DNA of 64,000 nucleotides from positions 1,674,001 through 1,738,000 of the forward strand of contig NZ_CP109596.1 of NCBI RefSeq assembly GCF_036327755.1, given 5' to 3'. Of this stretch, positions 18,568 to 27,477 are shown in pieces; the stretch's first letter is position 1, and each line of letters opens with the position of its first letter. A program made the position numbers and the translations under genes. This stretch comes from Nocardia sp. NBC_01503. GTDB taxonomy: Bacteria; Actinomycetota; Actinomycetes; Mycobacteriales; Mycobacteriaceae. The notes under the pieces are model-generated. The model searched no databases, had not been told where the DNA came from, and saw only the letters and a program-made list of their open reading frames with translations.

Positions 18568-19557
18568 TCATTTCAGTGGCCCAAGAGGCCGTTTTCGCAG
18601 CGCACCGGCCAGACAAAGCGCCGCTCCGAGCATGATCCAGACGACCAGAACGATGACGGCGTGCTCGCCACCGCGGCCGTCGAAGAATGCGGTAGAGCGC
18701 AGCAGCCGACCACCGGCTCCGGGAGGCAGCAACTGCCCGAGTGCACCGGACCTGCCCGGCAGCATCTCCGGTGCGGTCGCCGTGCCGGAGAAGGCATTGC
18801 CGATGAGCATGACGGCGATGGCGCCGATCCCGATTCCCAGGGATCCGAGCAGGGATTCGAGTCCGAGGACAGTCGATGCGATCGCCGCGATGGTCAGGAC
18901 GATCGCGCCGGCGTTCGCCGGATATGAGCCGCTCAGCGAGCCGAGCCAGCATTGCAGAATGGCCGCGGCCGCCAAGCCTCCCGTCACCGCGAAGCCGAAT
19001 GCGCCGACGAACCTGCGGAGCCCGCCGCGGACCAGTTTGACCAGTAGTACCGCGGCCAGCAGACCACCCATGGCCAGCGGCAGGGTTCCCGCAGCCAGGC
19101 CCGCGCCGCGCAGGTCATCGGCAGGCAGAGCGGCCAGATCGCGGACCGGAGCACCGGTCCCGGCCCGACCGATGCTGGCCGCCGTGGCTTGCAGCGTCTG
19201 CGCGACCGCCGTGCTGGCGGCGGAGGCGATGATCACCTGCGGAAAGCCGGAGCTGAGGTCGATCGCCCCGAATGCCCGGCGGTCGCGGACGAGTTGTTCC
19301 GCGGTCGCGGTGTCGGCGACTTCGATGACGTCGAAGCCGCCCGGCAGGCGTTGATCGAGCACTGTGCGCGCCTGCGCGACCGCGGGCGCCGGCCCGGCGA
19401 GGGCGATCGGCACATCGTGTACCGAGGACCGCGCCGAAGGCCATGCGAAAACGGTGAGCAGCACGCTGGTGATTACGGTGAGCAGGGCGATTGCTCGCGC
19501 CACCGTCGACCATGGTGATGGAGGCGCTTCGCTGTCGAGCGGTGCCTGCGGGGTCAT
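18568..19557 (-). CDS. ABC-2/YhgE-like membrane protein
   Basis: 329 residues. The first hydrophobic helix (~23-42) is followed by a soluble extracytoplasmic region (~45-150) containing DVPIALAGPAPAVAQAR and FGAIDLS. About five further membrane segments follow (~155-315). This layout (one helix, a soluble segment, then a helix bundle) resembles YhgE/ABC-2-type permeases. No ATPase gene is nearby, so it may not work as a classical ABC exporter. It shares a transcript direction and a 10-nt gap with the downstream monooxygenase gene. Confidence 0.65.
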   Translation of the reverse strand: MTPQAPLDSEAPPSPWSTVARAIALLTVITSVLLTVFAWPSARSSVHDVPIALAGPAPAVAQARTVLDQRLPGGFDVIEVADTATAEQLVRDRRAFGAIDLSSGFPQVIIASAASTAVAQTLQATAASIGRAGTGAPVRDLAALPADDLRGAGLAAGTLPLAMGGLLAAVLLVKLVRGGLRRFVGAFGFAVTGGLAAAAILQCWLGSLSGSYPANAGAIVLTIAAIASTVLGLESLLGSLGIGIGAIAVMLIGNAFSGTATAPEMLPGRSGALGQLLPPGAGGRLLRSTAFFDGRGGEHAVIVLVVWIMLGAALCLAGALRKRPLGPLK

Positions 19558-19633
19558 AGCTATTCCTCGAACATTCGGATGCCGTGGTGGATCGCCGTGT
19601 GAACCGGCGGTGTCGGAAATCTCGGCCGGACGC

Positions 19634-19981
19634 TCAGGCCGCGGCTCCCAATCCCAATGCCACGGCGACCGGGACGAGATACAGCAGTGGGAACGCGACC
19701 GTCTTGTACGAGCGCGCTCGCAGGATGGTGATCACCGCGCCCGCGAAGTACAGGATCAATCCGATCGCGGCGGCGACACCGAGCAACGGGATGAACAGGC
19801 CCGCGATCATTCCGATCGCGCCCGCGGCCTTGAGCACGCCCAGCATGGTCCACCAGCTCTGCGGCACACCGTATTCCACCAGCGGATCGGTGACGAACTT
19901 CGCTCCCCGCAACAGCGAGAACGCGGAGAACCCGACCCAGGCGGCGGCGATAATGGTGACGGCAATGAAGGCGACGTGCAT
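19634..19981 (-). CDS. DoxX-like membrane protein
   Basis: 115 residues from the ATG at 19981, which has a perfect AAGGAG six to seven nucleotides upstream. A longer reading frame to 20152 would overlap the preceding gene. Four hydrophobic helices fill the protein; the motif VPQSWWTMLGVLKAAGAIGMI is typical of the DoxX-like family. DoxX proteins are small membrane proteins often found with redox enzymes, and the exact role is unknown. It lies between the CMD-like gene (146 nt gap) and the permease gene (76 nt gap), all on the minus strand. Confidence 0.85.
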   Translation of the reverse strand: MHVAFIAVTIIAAAWVGFSAFSLLRGAKFVTDPLVEYGVPQSWWTMLGVLKAAGAIGMIAGLFIPLLGVAAAIGLILYFAGAVITILRARSYKTVAFPLLYLVPVAVALGLGAAA

Positions 19982-20127
19982 TCTTCTCTCCTTGTAACTA
20001 CGTATTCCCTTGTCCGGGAATTGATCCCACGCGTTGTGGGTAATGGCAGGCGCACGTATCGACGCGCCTGCCGATAACCGATCGGGTCGACTCCGGCGGA
20101 ATGGACTCGGACCGAGACCTCCGAGTT

Positions 20128-20646
20128 CTACTGTGTTACAACGGGAGTCCACTGCCCGGCGGGTGAGACTCCGGGGATCGGTTTACCGATGAGGGCTACC
20201 GGGACGAAGAAGTTCACCTGACCGATGGCCATCGCGAGGGTGGCCAGAGCCTTGTCGTCGAAATGGGCACTCGCTTGCGCGTACAGCTCATCGGAAACCC
20301 GCTCGCCATCCGCTGCGGGTTGCAGGACCGCTTCCACCAGGGCGAGCGCGCTGCGTTCGGCCTCGGTGAAGTAGGGGGCGTCCCGCCAGGTCGCCACGGC
20401 CGCGATGCGCTCCTCCGACTCGCCGGCTTTGCGCAGGCCGCCCACATGCAGCAGCACCAGATAGGTGCTGCCGACGATCTGACCGGCCCGCAACTGGATC
20501 AGGCTGATCGTGGTCTGCTCGACGGAACCGTTGCCGGTGGCCTTGAACAGCGCACCAACGACCGCACCCATTTCCGGGACGAGCTGGGCCGGGTTGGGCA
20601 GCCGTGAGCCGGTCCGCTCCTGCGGGATGGCGGTAGTGGTTGACAT
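20128..20646 (-). CDS. Carboxymuconolactone decarboxylase-family protein (AhpD-like fold)
   Basis: 172 residues. The CMD fold is recognisable (VVGALFKATGNGSVEQTTISLIQLRAGQIVGSTYLVLLH), but both redox cysteines of the usual CxxCxxxH motif are replaced (GSTYLVLLH), leaving only the His. It should therefore lack the AhpD disulfide-reductase chemistry and may have another activity or a structural role. It is the first gene of the minus-strand run leading into DoxX, permease and monooxygenase. Upstream direct repeats (20805-20839) may be a regulator site. Confidence 0.85.
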   Translation of the reverse strand: MSTTTAIPQERTGSRLPNPAQLVPEMGAVVGALFKATGNGSVEQTTISLIQLRAGQIVGSTYLVLLHVGGLRKAGESEERIAAVATWRDAPYFTEAERSALALVEAVLQPAADGERVSDELYAQASAHFDDKALATLAMAIGQVNFFVPVALIGKPIPGVSPAGQWTPVVTQ

Positions 20647-20804
20647 GGCGAATTCCCTTCTTGCCGTGTGTGTTCCGCCGCACTGACGTACGGCGGGCGG
20701 GAAATCGTGACCGTGGGTCCGCCGGATCGGCGAGGATTCAGTCCGCGATTCGCACCATGAGAGCGTCCCGCGGCGGGTCGATACTTCGCCGATGCGTTCG
20801 CGAT

Positions 20805-20839
20805 GGAATCGGCGACGCGAGTGAATCGCCGATGAATCG
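20805..20839 (-). promoter_or_regulatory. Heptamer direct repeats, possible SARP-type binding site
   Basis: On the minus strand CGATTCA occurs twice with a 4-nt gap (period 11 bp; 20839-20833 and 20828-20822), and a related CGATTCC occurs at 20811-20805. Heptamers with 11-bp periodicity are characteristic of SARP/AfsR targets. The site lies between the AfsR-like gene and the CMD-like gene it may control, about 180 bp from the latter's start. Confidence 0.4.
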
Positions 20840-20852
20840 TCTTGGATTCCAG

Positions 20853-23786
20853 CTAGGACAGTTCAGCCAGAAAGACCCGAACAACGTCGGCTTCTGGAAG
20901 CCCGAGTGCCCGGTACTGCTTCAGCGCCAGTTCGGCGTGCTCGCGGGCCCGGTCCAGCTGCCCGCACAGATGATGCGCGCGGGCCAGCCCCTCGTGAGCG
21001 TCGGCTTCCTCGGGCGAATTGCCGGTCCGCACCGCAAGTTCGAGTGCGGTGGCATGTTCGGAGATCGCTTGTGCGGCATCACCGCGGGCGCGGGCGGTAT
21101 GCCCCAACCCATTCCACGCGGCGGCCTCGTCACCATGAGTACCGAGTGAGCGATACAGCTCCAGTGCTTGGCTGTGATGCTCGCGAGCCGGCTCCGTCAG
21201 TCCACACCGGCGGTACAACGTGCCGAGCTTGTTCAGGACCAGCGCCTCGCCGCGCGCGTTGCCGACCTGACGATGCAAATCCAGTGCGCGCTCGAGATGT
21301 TCGCGAGCCTCGGCATGGCGGTCGTCGCCGAGGACCAAGGCGAGATTCCCCAGTACGTGCGCCTCACCACCGCGGTTGCCGATCTCACGGGTTATCCACA
21401 GCGCCTTGTGGAAGTATTCGCGAGCCGCGGCGGGATCGCGTTGCCGCCAACGGACATTGCCGAGGGTGTTGAGCGCGCGCGCCTCCTCGAATCGGTCCCC
21501 GTTCGCCCGGGCCACCGACAACGCATGCTCCGAATATCTTGTCGCATCGGCGTATTCGCCCCGTCGCCAGTGGGTCCAGCCGAGGTCGGCCAGCGCCCGC
21601 GCCTCGCCGGAACGATCACCCAGCCGCCGCCCCGCGACCAGCGCGACCGCATGGAGCCGGGCCGCGTCGGTATGGCGGAAGTACCCGTCCAGGTACGGGC
21701 GCAGCGTCACAGCCGCATCGCGAACGAATTCGGGCCGATCGTGATCCGCCGCATGGACGATCACCGCCATGAGGTTGGCCCGTTCGGCGTGCAACCATTC
21801 CACCGCGGCGTCCGTACCGTCGACACCGGCGATTCGCCGTGTGACGGGCGGCAAGGAATGGCGATCGGTCGCACTGTGCGGAAACAGCAGATCCACTGCG
21901 GACCGGGCCGTGTACAGATAGTGATCGAACAGCCGGGACAGTGCGGCCTGCCGTGCGGTATCGGATTCGTCGGCCGCCGCGATCGCGGTCGCGTGGGCGC
22001 GTAGCAGGTCGTGCAGCAGATAGCGTCCGGGTTCGTGTTGTGCGACGACATGCACATCCAGCAGCTCCTCGAGCAGCAGTTCGGCGTCGTCGGCGTGTGG
22101 AAGATCAGCGAGCGCGGCAGCGGCAGCGGGGTCGATGTCGCGGCCGGGATGCAGGCCGAGCAGTCGGAACAGGCGCTGATGCGCCGGGCCGAGCTGCCCG
22201 TAGGACAGCGCGAAGGCCGCCGCCACACCGCGTTCGGTGGTGGCCAGCTCGACCAGCCGCCGCCGTTCGTCGCGCAACCGTCCCGCCAGATAACCGACAT
22301 TCCACTGTGGACGATGTAGGAGCCGCGCCGCCGCGATCCGCACTGCCAGCGGTAGGAATCCGCACAGCTGCAACACATCCAGCGCCGCCACCGGCTCGGC
22401 TGTGGCGCGCGCGCCGACAATCCGTTCGAACAGCGCGACGGCGTCGCCCGGCGGCAAGACCGGCATCGAAACCGCGTGCACGCCATCGAGATCGATCATT
22501 CTCCGGCGGCTGGTGATCAGGATCAGACTGTCGGTGACGGCGGGTAACAGCGGACGGACGTGGTCGGCACCGGCGGCGTTGTCCAGGACCGCGACGATCC
22601 GGCGTCCGGCCAGCTCGCTGCGCCACAGCGCGCTGCGGTCGCCCTCGTCGATCGGGATGCGGTCAGCGGGGATTCCCAACTGACGCAGGAGTATTTCCAG
22701 GGCGGCAGCCGGGGCGACGGCCGCACGTTCGGCCGCGTAGGCCTGCAGATCGACGAACAGCTGGCCGTCCGGGTAGCGCTCGGCGAGGCGGTGCGCGGCA
22801 TGGACGGCCAACGCGGTCTTACCCACTCCAGCCATGCCGTCGATGGCGACAATGCCGCCTGATCCCTGCTGATCGGGTACGCCCAGTCGATCCAACTCAT
22901 CTGTGCGACCTGCGAAATCGGGAATATCGTAGGGCAGGAAATTCGCACTGACCGGTGGTGTCTCCGGAGGCGGGGCGACCGGTTGCCGAGCCGGGTTCGG
23001 CGGCAGCGGCCGGTGCGGTTCCGGGGGCATGGGCTCCACGGGGAGCAGCAACTCCGGATCGCCACGCAGCACAGCCTGTTCCAGATCCATGAACGCCGAT
23101 CCCGGATCCAGCCCGTGCTGTTCCACGAGCGCGGTGCGCAGTGCGCGAGCGCTGGCGAGCGCGTCGCGTTGGCGTCCGGCGCGATACAGCGCGAGCACCA
23201 GTTGGCCGGCGAGCCGCTCCCGCAACGGATTCTCGGCGACCTGGGCGATGAGCTCGTCCAGCACTTGCTGGTGCCGACCCAGCGACAGTTCCAGGTCCAT
23301 CAGTCGCTCGATAGCGGTGAGCCGCTGTTCATGCAGCCGGGCGCGGGCACCGGCGACGTAAGCGGCGGTCATGTCGCCCAGCGCGTCACCGCGCCAAAGT
23401 GCCAGTCCCGCCCGCAGTCCCGCGACCGCGTCCAGGGGTGCTGCCGCGTGTTCAGCAGCGGCGACGAGATCGTTGAAGTCGGTGAGATCGAACTGATCCG
23501 ATGCCGGATGTGCGACGTAGCCGGCCGCGCGGGTCTCGATGGTCCGCGCGGCATCGGCCGCACGCAGCACTCGCCGGATCGCGGTGAGCGAGGCGTGGAT
23601 CTGGGCCCGCGCGGTATCGGGCTCGTCGAGGCCCCAGACCGCCTCGACGAGTCGATCTATCGTGCAAACACGATCGGCGTTGAGGAGCAGGTATGCGAGT
23701 ACGCCGCGGTGGCGCGGCGCGAGGGGCGCGACCTGGCCGCCGATACTGATCTCGACCGGCCCGAGAATCGAAAAACGTACATCCAT
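20853..23786 (-). CDS. AfsR/SARP-family regulator with NB-ARC ATPase and TPR repeats
   Basis: 977 residues from the ATG at 23786, chosen so that the protein begins at the DNA-binding domain (MDVRFSILGPVEI); a longer start at 23810 is possible. Domains in order: OmpR-type winged helix (~1-95), bacterial transcription-activation domain (~95-245), Pro-rich linker, NB-ARC ATPase (~290-560; Walker A GMAGVGKTA at 317-325, Walker B-like IVAVLDNAAG), and TPR repeats (~690-970). This is the AfsR architecture, in which ATP-dependent activation leads to binding at heptamer repeats near promoters. It sits just upstream of a minus-strand redox operon and divergent from an AhpD-like gene. Confidence 0.92.
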   Translation of the reverse strand: MDVRFSILGPVEISIGGQVAPLAPRHRGVLAYLLLNADRVCTIDRLVEAVWGLDEPDTARAQIHASLTAIRRVLRAADAARTIETRAAGYVAHPASDQFDLTDFNDLVAAAEHAAAPLDAVAGLRAGLALWRGDALGDMTAAYVAGARARLHEQRLTAIERLMDLELSLGRHQQVLDELIAQVAENPLRERLAGQLVLALYRAGRQRDALASARALRTALVEQHGLDPGSAFMDLEQAVLRGDPELLLPVEPMPPEPHRPLPPNPARQPVAPPPETPPVSANFLPYDIPDFAGRTDELDRLGVPDQQGSGGIVAIDGMAGVGKTALAVHAAHRLAERYPDGQLFVDLQAYAAERAAVAPAAALEILLRQLGIPADRIPIDEGDRSALWRSELAGRRIVAVLDNAAGADHVRPLLPAVTDSLILITSRRRMIDLDGVHAVSMPVLPPGDAVALFERIVGARATAEPVAALDVLQLCGFLPLAVRIAAARLLHRPQWNVGYLAGRLRDERRRLVELATTERGVAAAFALSYGQLGPAHQRLFRLLGLHPGRDIDPAAAAALADLPHADDAELLLEELLDVHVVAQHEPGRYLLHDLLRAHATAIAAADESDTARQAALSRLFDHYLYTARSAVDLLFPHSATDRHSLPPVTRRIAGVDGTDAAVEWLHAERANLMAVIVHAADHDRPEFVRDAAVTLRPYLDGYFRHTDAARLHAVALVAGRRLGDRSGEARALADLGWTHWRRGEYADATRYSEHALSVARANGDRFEEARALNTLGNVRWRQRDPAAAREYFHKALWITREIGNRGGEAHVLGNLALVLGDDRHAEAREHLERALDLHRQVGNARGEALVLNKLGTLYRRCGLTEPAREHHSQALELYRSLGTHGDEAAAWNGLGHTARARGDAAQAISEHATALELAVRTGNSPEEADAHEGLARAHHLCGQLDRAREHAELALKQYRALGLPEADVVRVFLAELS

Positions 23787-23857
23787 TGTCGTGTCACATA
23801 CAACACCCATCGCGGACGCATCGCAAAAGTATCAACGCACACGATCACGCTGGCCTC

Positions 23858-24436
23858 ATGACCGAGTTACCGCCGCTGCCGCTGATCGAGCCGGAGGCCG
23901 CCACCGGCGTGACACGAACCCTGTTCGATACCGCCCAGCGCCTGTTCGGCATCACGCCGAATATCGCCAAGGTGCTGGCGAACAGTCCGGCCGCGATGCG
24001 CGGCCATCTCGCCCTCGCCGATTCCCTGTGCACGGAAAGCACTCTGGACTCGGACACCCGAACCCGCCTGGGCCTACTGCTGGCGCAGGAGCACGGCTGC
24101 GATTACGTACTGTCGGCACACAGCTTCCTCGCCACGCGGGTCGGTGGATTGAGCGAGCAGGCGATGACCGACGCACGGTCCGGCTCAGCGACGGATCCGA
24201 AGCAGGCTCAGATACTGGCCTGGGCGGCGGCACTGGTCCGCCGCCGTGGAGCGGTCACCGACGAGGAGGTGGCTGCGGCCCGCGCGGCACTGTCGGACGC
24301 CGAATTCGTCGACGTTGTGGCCGAGATCGCGCTCGCGGTGTTCGACTCCTACCTATCGCTGGCCGGGCGGGTGCCGATCGATTGGCCGCTGGTGCGGCAC
24401 ACCGAGCGGAGTGGTAACACCGACTTCGAGCACTGA
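23858..24436 (+). CDS. AhpD-like/carboxymuconolactone decarboxylase-family protein
   Basis: 192 residues from the ATG at 23858. The frame is open from 23786, but that stretch overlaps the start of the divergent regulator gene. The core matches peroxidase-related CMD proteins (LFGITPNIAKVLANSPA, then GLLLAQEHGCDYVLSAH). The first redox cysteine is kept (C-D-Y) and the second is replaced by Val, so a normal CxxC disulfide cycle is not possible. It is divergent from the AfsR-like regulator, with 71 bp between starts, and thus a likely target of it. It differs in sequence from the other CMD-like protein at 20128. Confidence 0.82.
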   Translation: MTELPPLPLIEPEAATGVTRTLFDTAQRLFGITPNIAKVLANSPAAMRGHLALADSLCTESTLDSDTRTRLGLLLAQEHGCDYVLSAHSFLATRVGGLSEQAMTDARSGSATDPKQAQILAWAAALVRRRGAVTDEEVAAARAALSDAEFVDVVAEIALAVFDSYLSLAGRVPIDWPLVRHTERSGNTDFEH

Positions 24437-24487
24437 TATCCTCACCCGGCCCGCCATTTCCGGCATTGAGGCGGGGCATGACGAGGA

Positions 24488-25450
24488 GTGCGGGGTGATG
24501 GGTTCGTGGACCCGGTATTCGACGAAGTCACCGCGGCCTCCCGGCGCATAGCGGGAATTGTCCGGCCCCTCACGGTCATCGAGGCCGACGCAGATCTGGC
24601 ACCGACCGGCACGATCAGTCTGGCCCTCGAATTCCTGCAGCACACCGGCTCTTTCAAGGCCAGGGGCGCGGCGAACCTGGTAGCCGCGCTGCTGGAGACG
24701 GACCGCATGCCACGCACGGGCATCGTCTCGGCCACCGGCGGCAACGCGGACATCGGATTCGCGTGGGCCGCCAGGCGATTGGGTGTGCCCGCGACGGTGT
24801 TCCTGAGCCGTTCGACCTCCCCTGCCAAGGTGCGGCGGGTCCGGGAGTTGGGCGCGGAGGTGCGCGTGACGGGTGCGACGAAGGCCGAGGCCCGGCAAGC
24901 CGCACGACGATTCCAGGACGATACCGGGGCCATCGACGCCTACACCCACGACGACACATTGACCTCCGCCGGGGCCGGCACCATTCTGCTCGAGCTTGCC
25001 GCGGCGCGACCGGACCTGGACACCGTGATCTGCGCGGTCGGTGCCGGCGGCATGTTCTCCGGAATTGCCTCCGTCGCACAGAAGTTGGGAATCCGGGTGG
25101 TCGGGGCCGAACCGGAGGGCAGCCAGGCGCTGCATGCCGCGCTCGTCGCGGGCACCGTGCGGGAGGTCGAGATCGATTCCATCGCCTCCGATTCCCTCGG
25201 CGCGAGCCGGGTGTCGCCAGCCGCTCTGGCCTGGGCCGAAACCGCCGATAACGCTTCGGTCGTGGTGGACGACGCCGCGATCATCAACGCGCGCTGGCAG
25301 TTATGGCAGAACCACCGCCTCGCCGTCGAGCACGGTTCGGCCACCGCGCTGGCAGCCCTGTTCAGCGGCGCCTACCGGCCACAACCCGGGGAGCAGATCG
25401 GAATCGTGCTGTGCGGGGCGAATACCGATCCTGCCGACCTCGCCTCCTGA
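24488..25450 (+). CDS. PLP-dependent serine/threonine dehydratase-like enzyme
   Basis: 320 residues. Fold-type II PLP features are present: the Schiff-base lysine in GSFKARGA, a substrate loop SATGGNADIG, and the phosphate-binding glycine loop GAGGMFSG. The asparagine loop usually reads SxGNH/A in threonine dehydratases; here it is GGNADI, within family variation. The reaction is probably deamination of Ser or Thr to the 2-oxo acid, though the substrate could differ. Start is uncertain: GTG at 24488 has its purine box immediately adjacent, and GTG at 24506 would remove six residues. It lies 51 nt after the AhpD-like gene on the same strand. Confidence 0.85.
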   Translation: MRGDGFVDPVFDEVTAASRRIAGIVRPLTVIEADADLAPTGTISLALEFLQHTGSFKARGAANLVAALLETDRMPRTGIVSATGGNADIGFAWAARRLGVPATVFLSRSTSPAKVRRVRELGAEVRVTGATKAEARQAARRFQDDTGAIDAYTHDDTLTSAGAGTILLELAAARPDLDTVICAVGAGGMFSGIASVAQKLGIRVVGAEPEGSQALHAALVAGTVREVEIDSIASDSLGASRVSPAALAWAETADNASVVVDDAAIINARWQLWQNHRLAVEHGSATALAALFSGAYRPQPGEQIGIVLCGANTDPADLAS

Positions 25451-25542
25451 CCGATCCGAGTCCGGATGCGCTGAGAACGCCGGAATGAGGTTGTCGTGTC
25501 ATAGTTGGCGCCCGAAGCGTGTGGAAACAGAGGTACACCCCG

Positions 25543-26982
25543 ATGGCGACTCCAACAGCAGTGACCGGCTCCGAGAAGGGACTTGCGCGGGTCGCGCAGG
25601 CACTCGGCAGGTGGATGGAGAAATGGTTTCCGGACGCCTATGTCGTCGCGCTCGCGGGGGTGATCCTCGTGGCCGCCGCGGCATTGGCCAATGGCGCGTC
25701 GCCACAGACGGTTGTCGACGCGTTCGGCGATGGCTTCTGGGATCTGACGGCGTTCACGCTGCAGATGGCCATGGTGGTGCTGACCGGATACGTCGTCGCC
25801 ACCTCGCCACCGGTCACCCGGCTCATCAACCGGCTGGCCGCCTTACCGCGCACCGCGGCCGGCGCCGTAAGTTTGGTTGCGCTGCTGTCGATGTCGGTCT
25901 CGATACTGAACTGGGGCCTGAGTCTGATATTCGGCGGTCTGCTGGCCCGTGCCATCGCGCGCCGGTCCGACCTGCGCGTCGACTACCGCGCGCTCGGTGC
26001 GGCGGCGTTCATGGGAATAGGTTCGGTATGGGCGCTGGGCATCTCGTCCTCCGCGGCGCAGCTGCAGGCAACGGCCACCTCGTTGCCGCCCGCGCTGCTG
26101 AAGATCACCGGCGTGCTCGACTTCAGGCACACGATCTTCACCTGGCAATCACTGTTCATGTGCGCCGTCATCGTGGCGCTCACCGTGGCGATCACATACT
26201 TCTCCGCGCCGAAGGGGGCGGCGATCGAGACGGCACAGGAACTGCACATCGACTTGGACGACGAGCCGACGGAAATCGCGCCGCGTTCCCGTCCGGGCGA
26301 ATGGCTCGAGTACAGCCGAATTCTGCCGATCCTGGCCGTCCTCATGACAGCGGGCTGGCTGATCTCCCAACTGAGCAGAAAACCTGCACTCACGGTCGTC
26401 AGCAGCCTCAACTGCTATCTGCTCGTCTCCCTGATACTCGGCCTGGCATTGCACGGAACGCCGAGAAAGTTCCTGCAGGCCGTGACCCTCGCAGTACCAG
26501 CTACCGCCGGGATTCTCGTTCAGTACCCGCTCTACGCCGCGATAGCCGCCATTCTCGCCAAAGCGAAAGGGCGCGGAGGCCATACCGTTTCCGAACATCT
26601 GGCAGATGTCTTCACCCACATCGGTGGGGGTGGGCACTTCGCCATCGTCGTCGCCCTCTACACGGTAGTGCTGGGCATATTCATTCCGTCGGGCGGCGGG
26701 AAATGGCTGGTCGAGGCGCCGTTCGTCATGCAGTCGGCGACCGATGTCGGGATGAATCTCGGTTGGACGGTACAGATCTACAATGTGGCCGAGGCGCTGC
26801 CGAACCTCATCAACCCATTCTTCATGCTGCCGCTGCTGGCGGTGCTGCGACTGCGGGCGCGCGACCTCGTCGGATTCACCTTCCTACAGTTCATCATTCA
26901 CCTGCCGGTGGTGCTTCTGCTCGTACGGTTGTTGGGCATGAGGTTCGACTATGCGCCGCCAATCCTGCCCAACACTCCGTGA
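25543..26982 (+). CDS. Short-chain fatty acid transporter (AtoE family)
   Basis: About 479 residues from the ATG at 25543, which has GAGGT eight nucleotides upstream. About twelve hydrophobic segments are visible. Family-like stretches include GDGFWDLTAFTLQMAM, NWGLSLIFGG, FTHIGGGGHFA, FIPSGGGKW and AEALPNLINPFFMLP. AtoE proteins import short-chain fatty acids such as butyrate or acetoacetate in other bacteria. No acetoacetate CoA-transferase gene is next to it, so its partner enzymes must be elsewhere. It is convergent with a decayed luciferase-like gene. Confidence 0.88.
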   Translation: MATPTAVTGSEKGLARVAQALGRWMEKWFPDAYVVALAGVILVAAAALANGASPQTVVDAFGDGFWDLTAFTLQMAMVVLTGYVVATSPPVTRLINRLAALPRTAAGAVSLVALLSMSVSILNWGLSLIFGGLLARAIARRSDLRVDYRALGAAAFMGIGSVWALGISSSAAQLQATATSLPPALLKITGVLDFRHTIFTWQSLFMCAVIVALTVAITYFSAPKGAAIETAQELHIDLDDEPTEIAPRSRPGEWLEYSRILPILAVLMTAGWLISQLSRKPALTVVSSLNCYLLVSLILGLALHGTPRKFLQAVTLAVPATAGILVQYPLYAAIAAILAKAKGRGGHTVSEHLADVFTHIGGGGHFAIVVALYTVVLGIFIPSGGGKWLVEAPFVMQSATDVGMNLGWTVQIYNVAEALPNLINPFFMLPLLAVLRLRARDLVGFTFLQFIIHLPVVLLLVRLLGMRFDYAPPILPNTP

Positions 26983-27054
26983 ACGCGTCTCGCGCCACGC
27001 ACCCGATGGTCAGCCGACCGCGGCTGCGGGGGGCGACACTTTCGATATGGCAAC

Positions 27055-27477
27055 GCGGGGCCGGTGCGATCTCCTCGCCGAGTCGATGCAGGGAGTCGCG
27101 GACCGCAGCCTCGGGTAGGCCGCCCCAGTCGACCAGGGCCTGGACGCGATCGAAGCGGACCGCGTCGTGGAGTTCGGCGAGTTTGGCGGTGACGTGTTCG
27201 GTGGTGCCGATCATCAGGTGCTGGTCGGGGCGCATACCGTGTTCGAACTGTTGGCGGCCGACCGTGAAGCCGCCTGCCCCGGGGTGTTTGGGGCGCAGGA
27301 AGTCTGCGGTAGTGGGGTGGGTGGCGGCGGCCATGGCGGGTGCGCCGAAGTAGTGCAGTGCGATACCGAGCCGGAATTTGCCGGATGCCGCGCCGACCTC
27401 GCGGTAGACATCGGCCAGCAGGCGCAGCCGGTCGGGGTGCCGCCGATATAGCCCAGGATCAGCGAATTGCCCTTCAC
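27055..27477 (-). pseudogene. Decayed C-terminal fragment of a luciferase-like (LLM) flavin oxidoreductase
   Basis: Read on the minus strand, the fragment starts NSLILGYIGGTP, then needs a one-base shift near 27434 to continue as DRLRLLADVYREVGAASGKF. It then runs in frame through HYFGAPAMAAATHPTTADFL and HLMIGTTEHVTAKLAEL to LHRLGEEIAPA. This is the C-terminal part (~145 residues) of an LLM-class oxidoreductase. The N-terminal half is missing, its place taken by the 3' end of the sigma factor gene, and no proper stop codon follows. It is almost certainly inactive. Confidence 0.75.

Noticed and set aside
24488..25450. Reading the PLP enzyme as cysteine synthase
   Set aside because: The substrate loop and C-terminal part fit Ser/Thr dehydratases better; residues typical of O-acetylserine sulfhydrylase loops were not seen.
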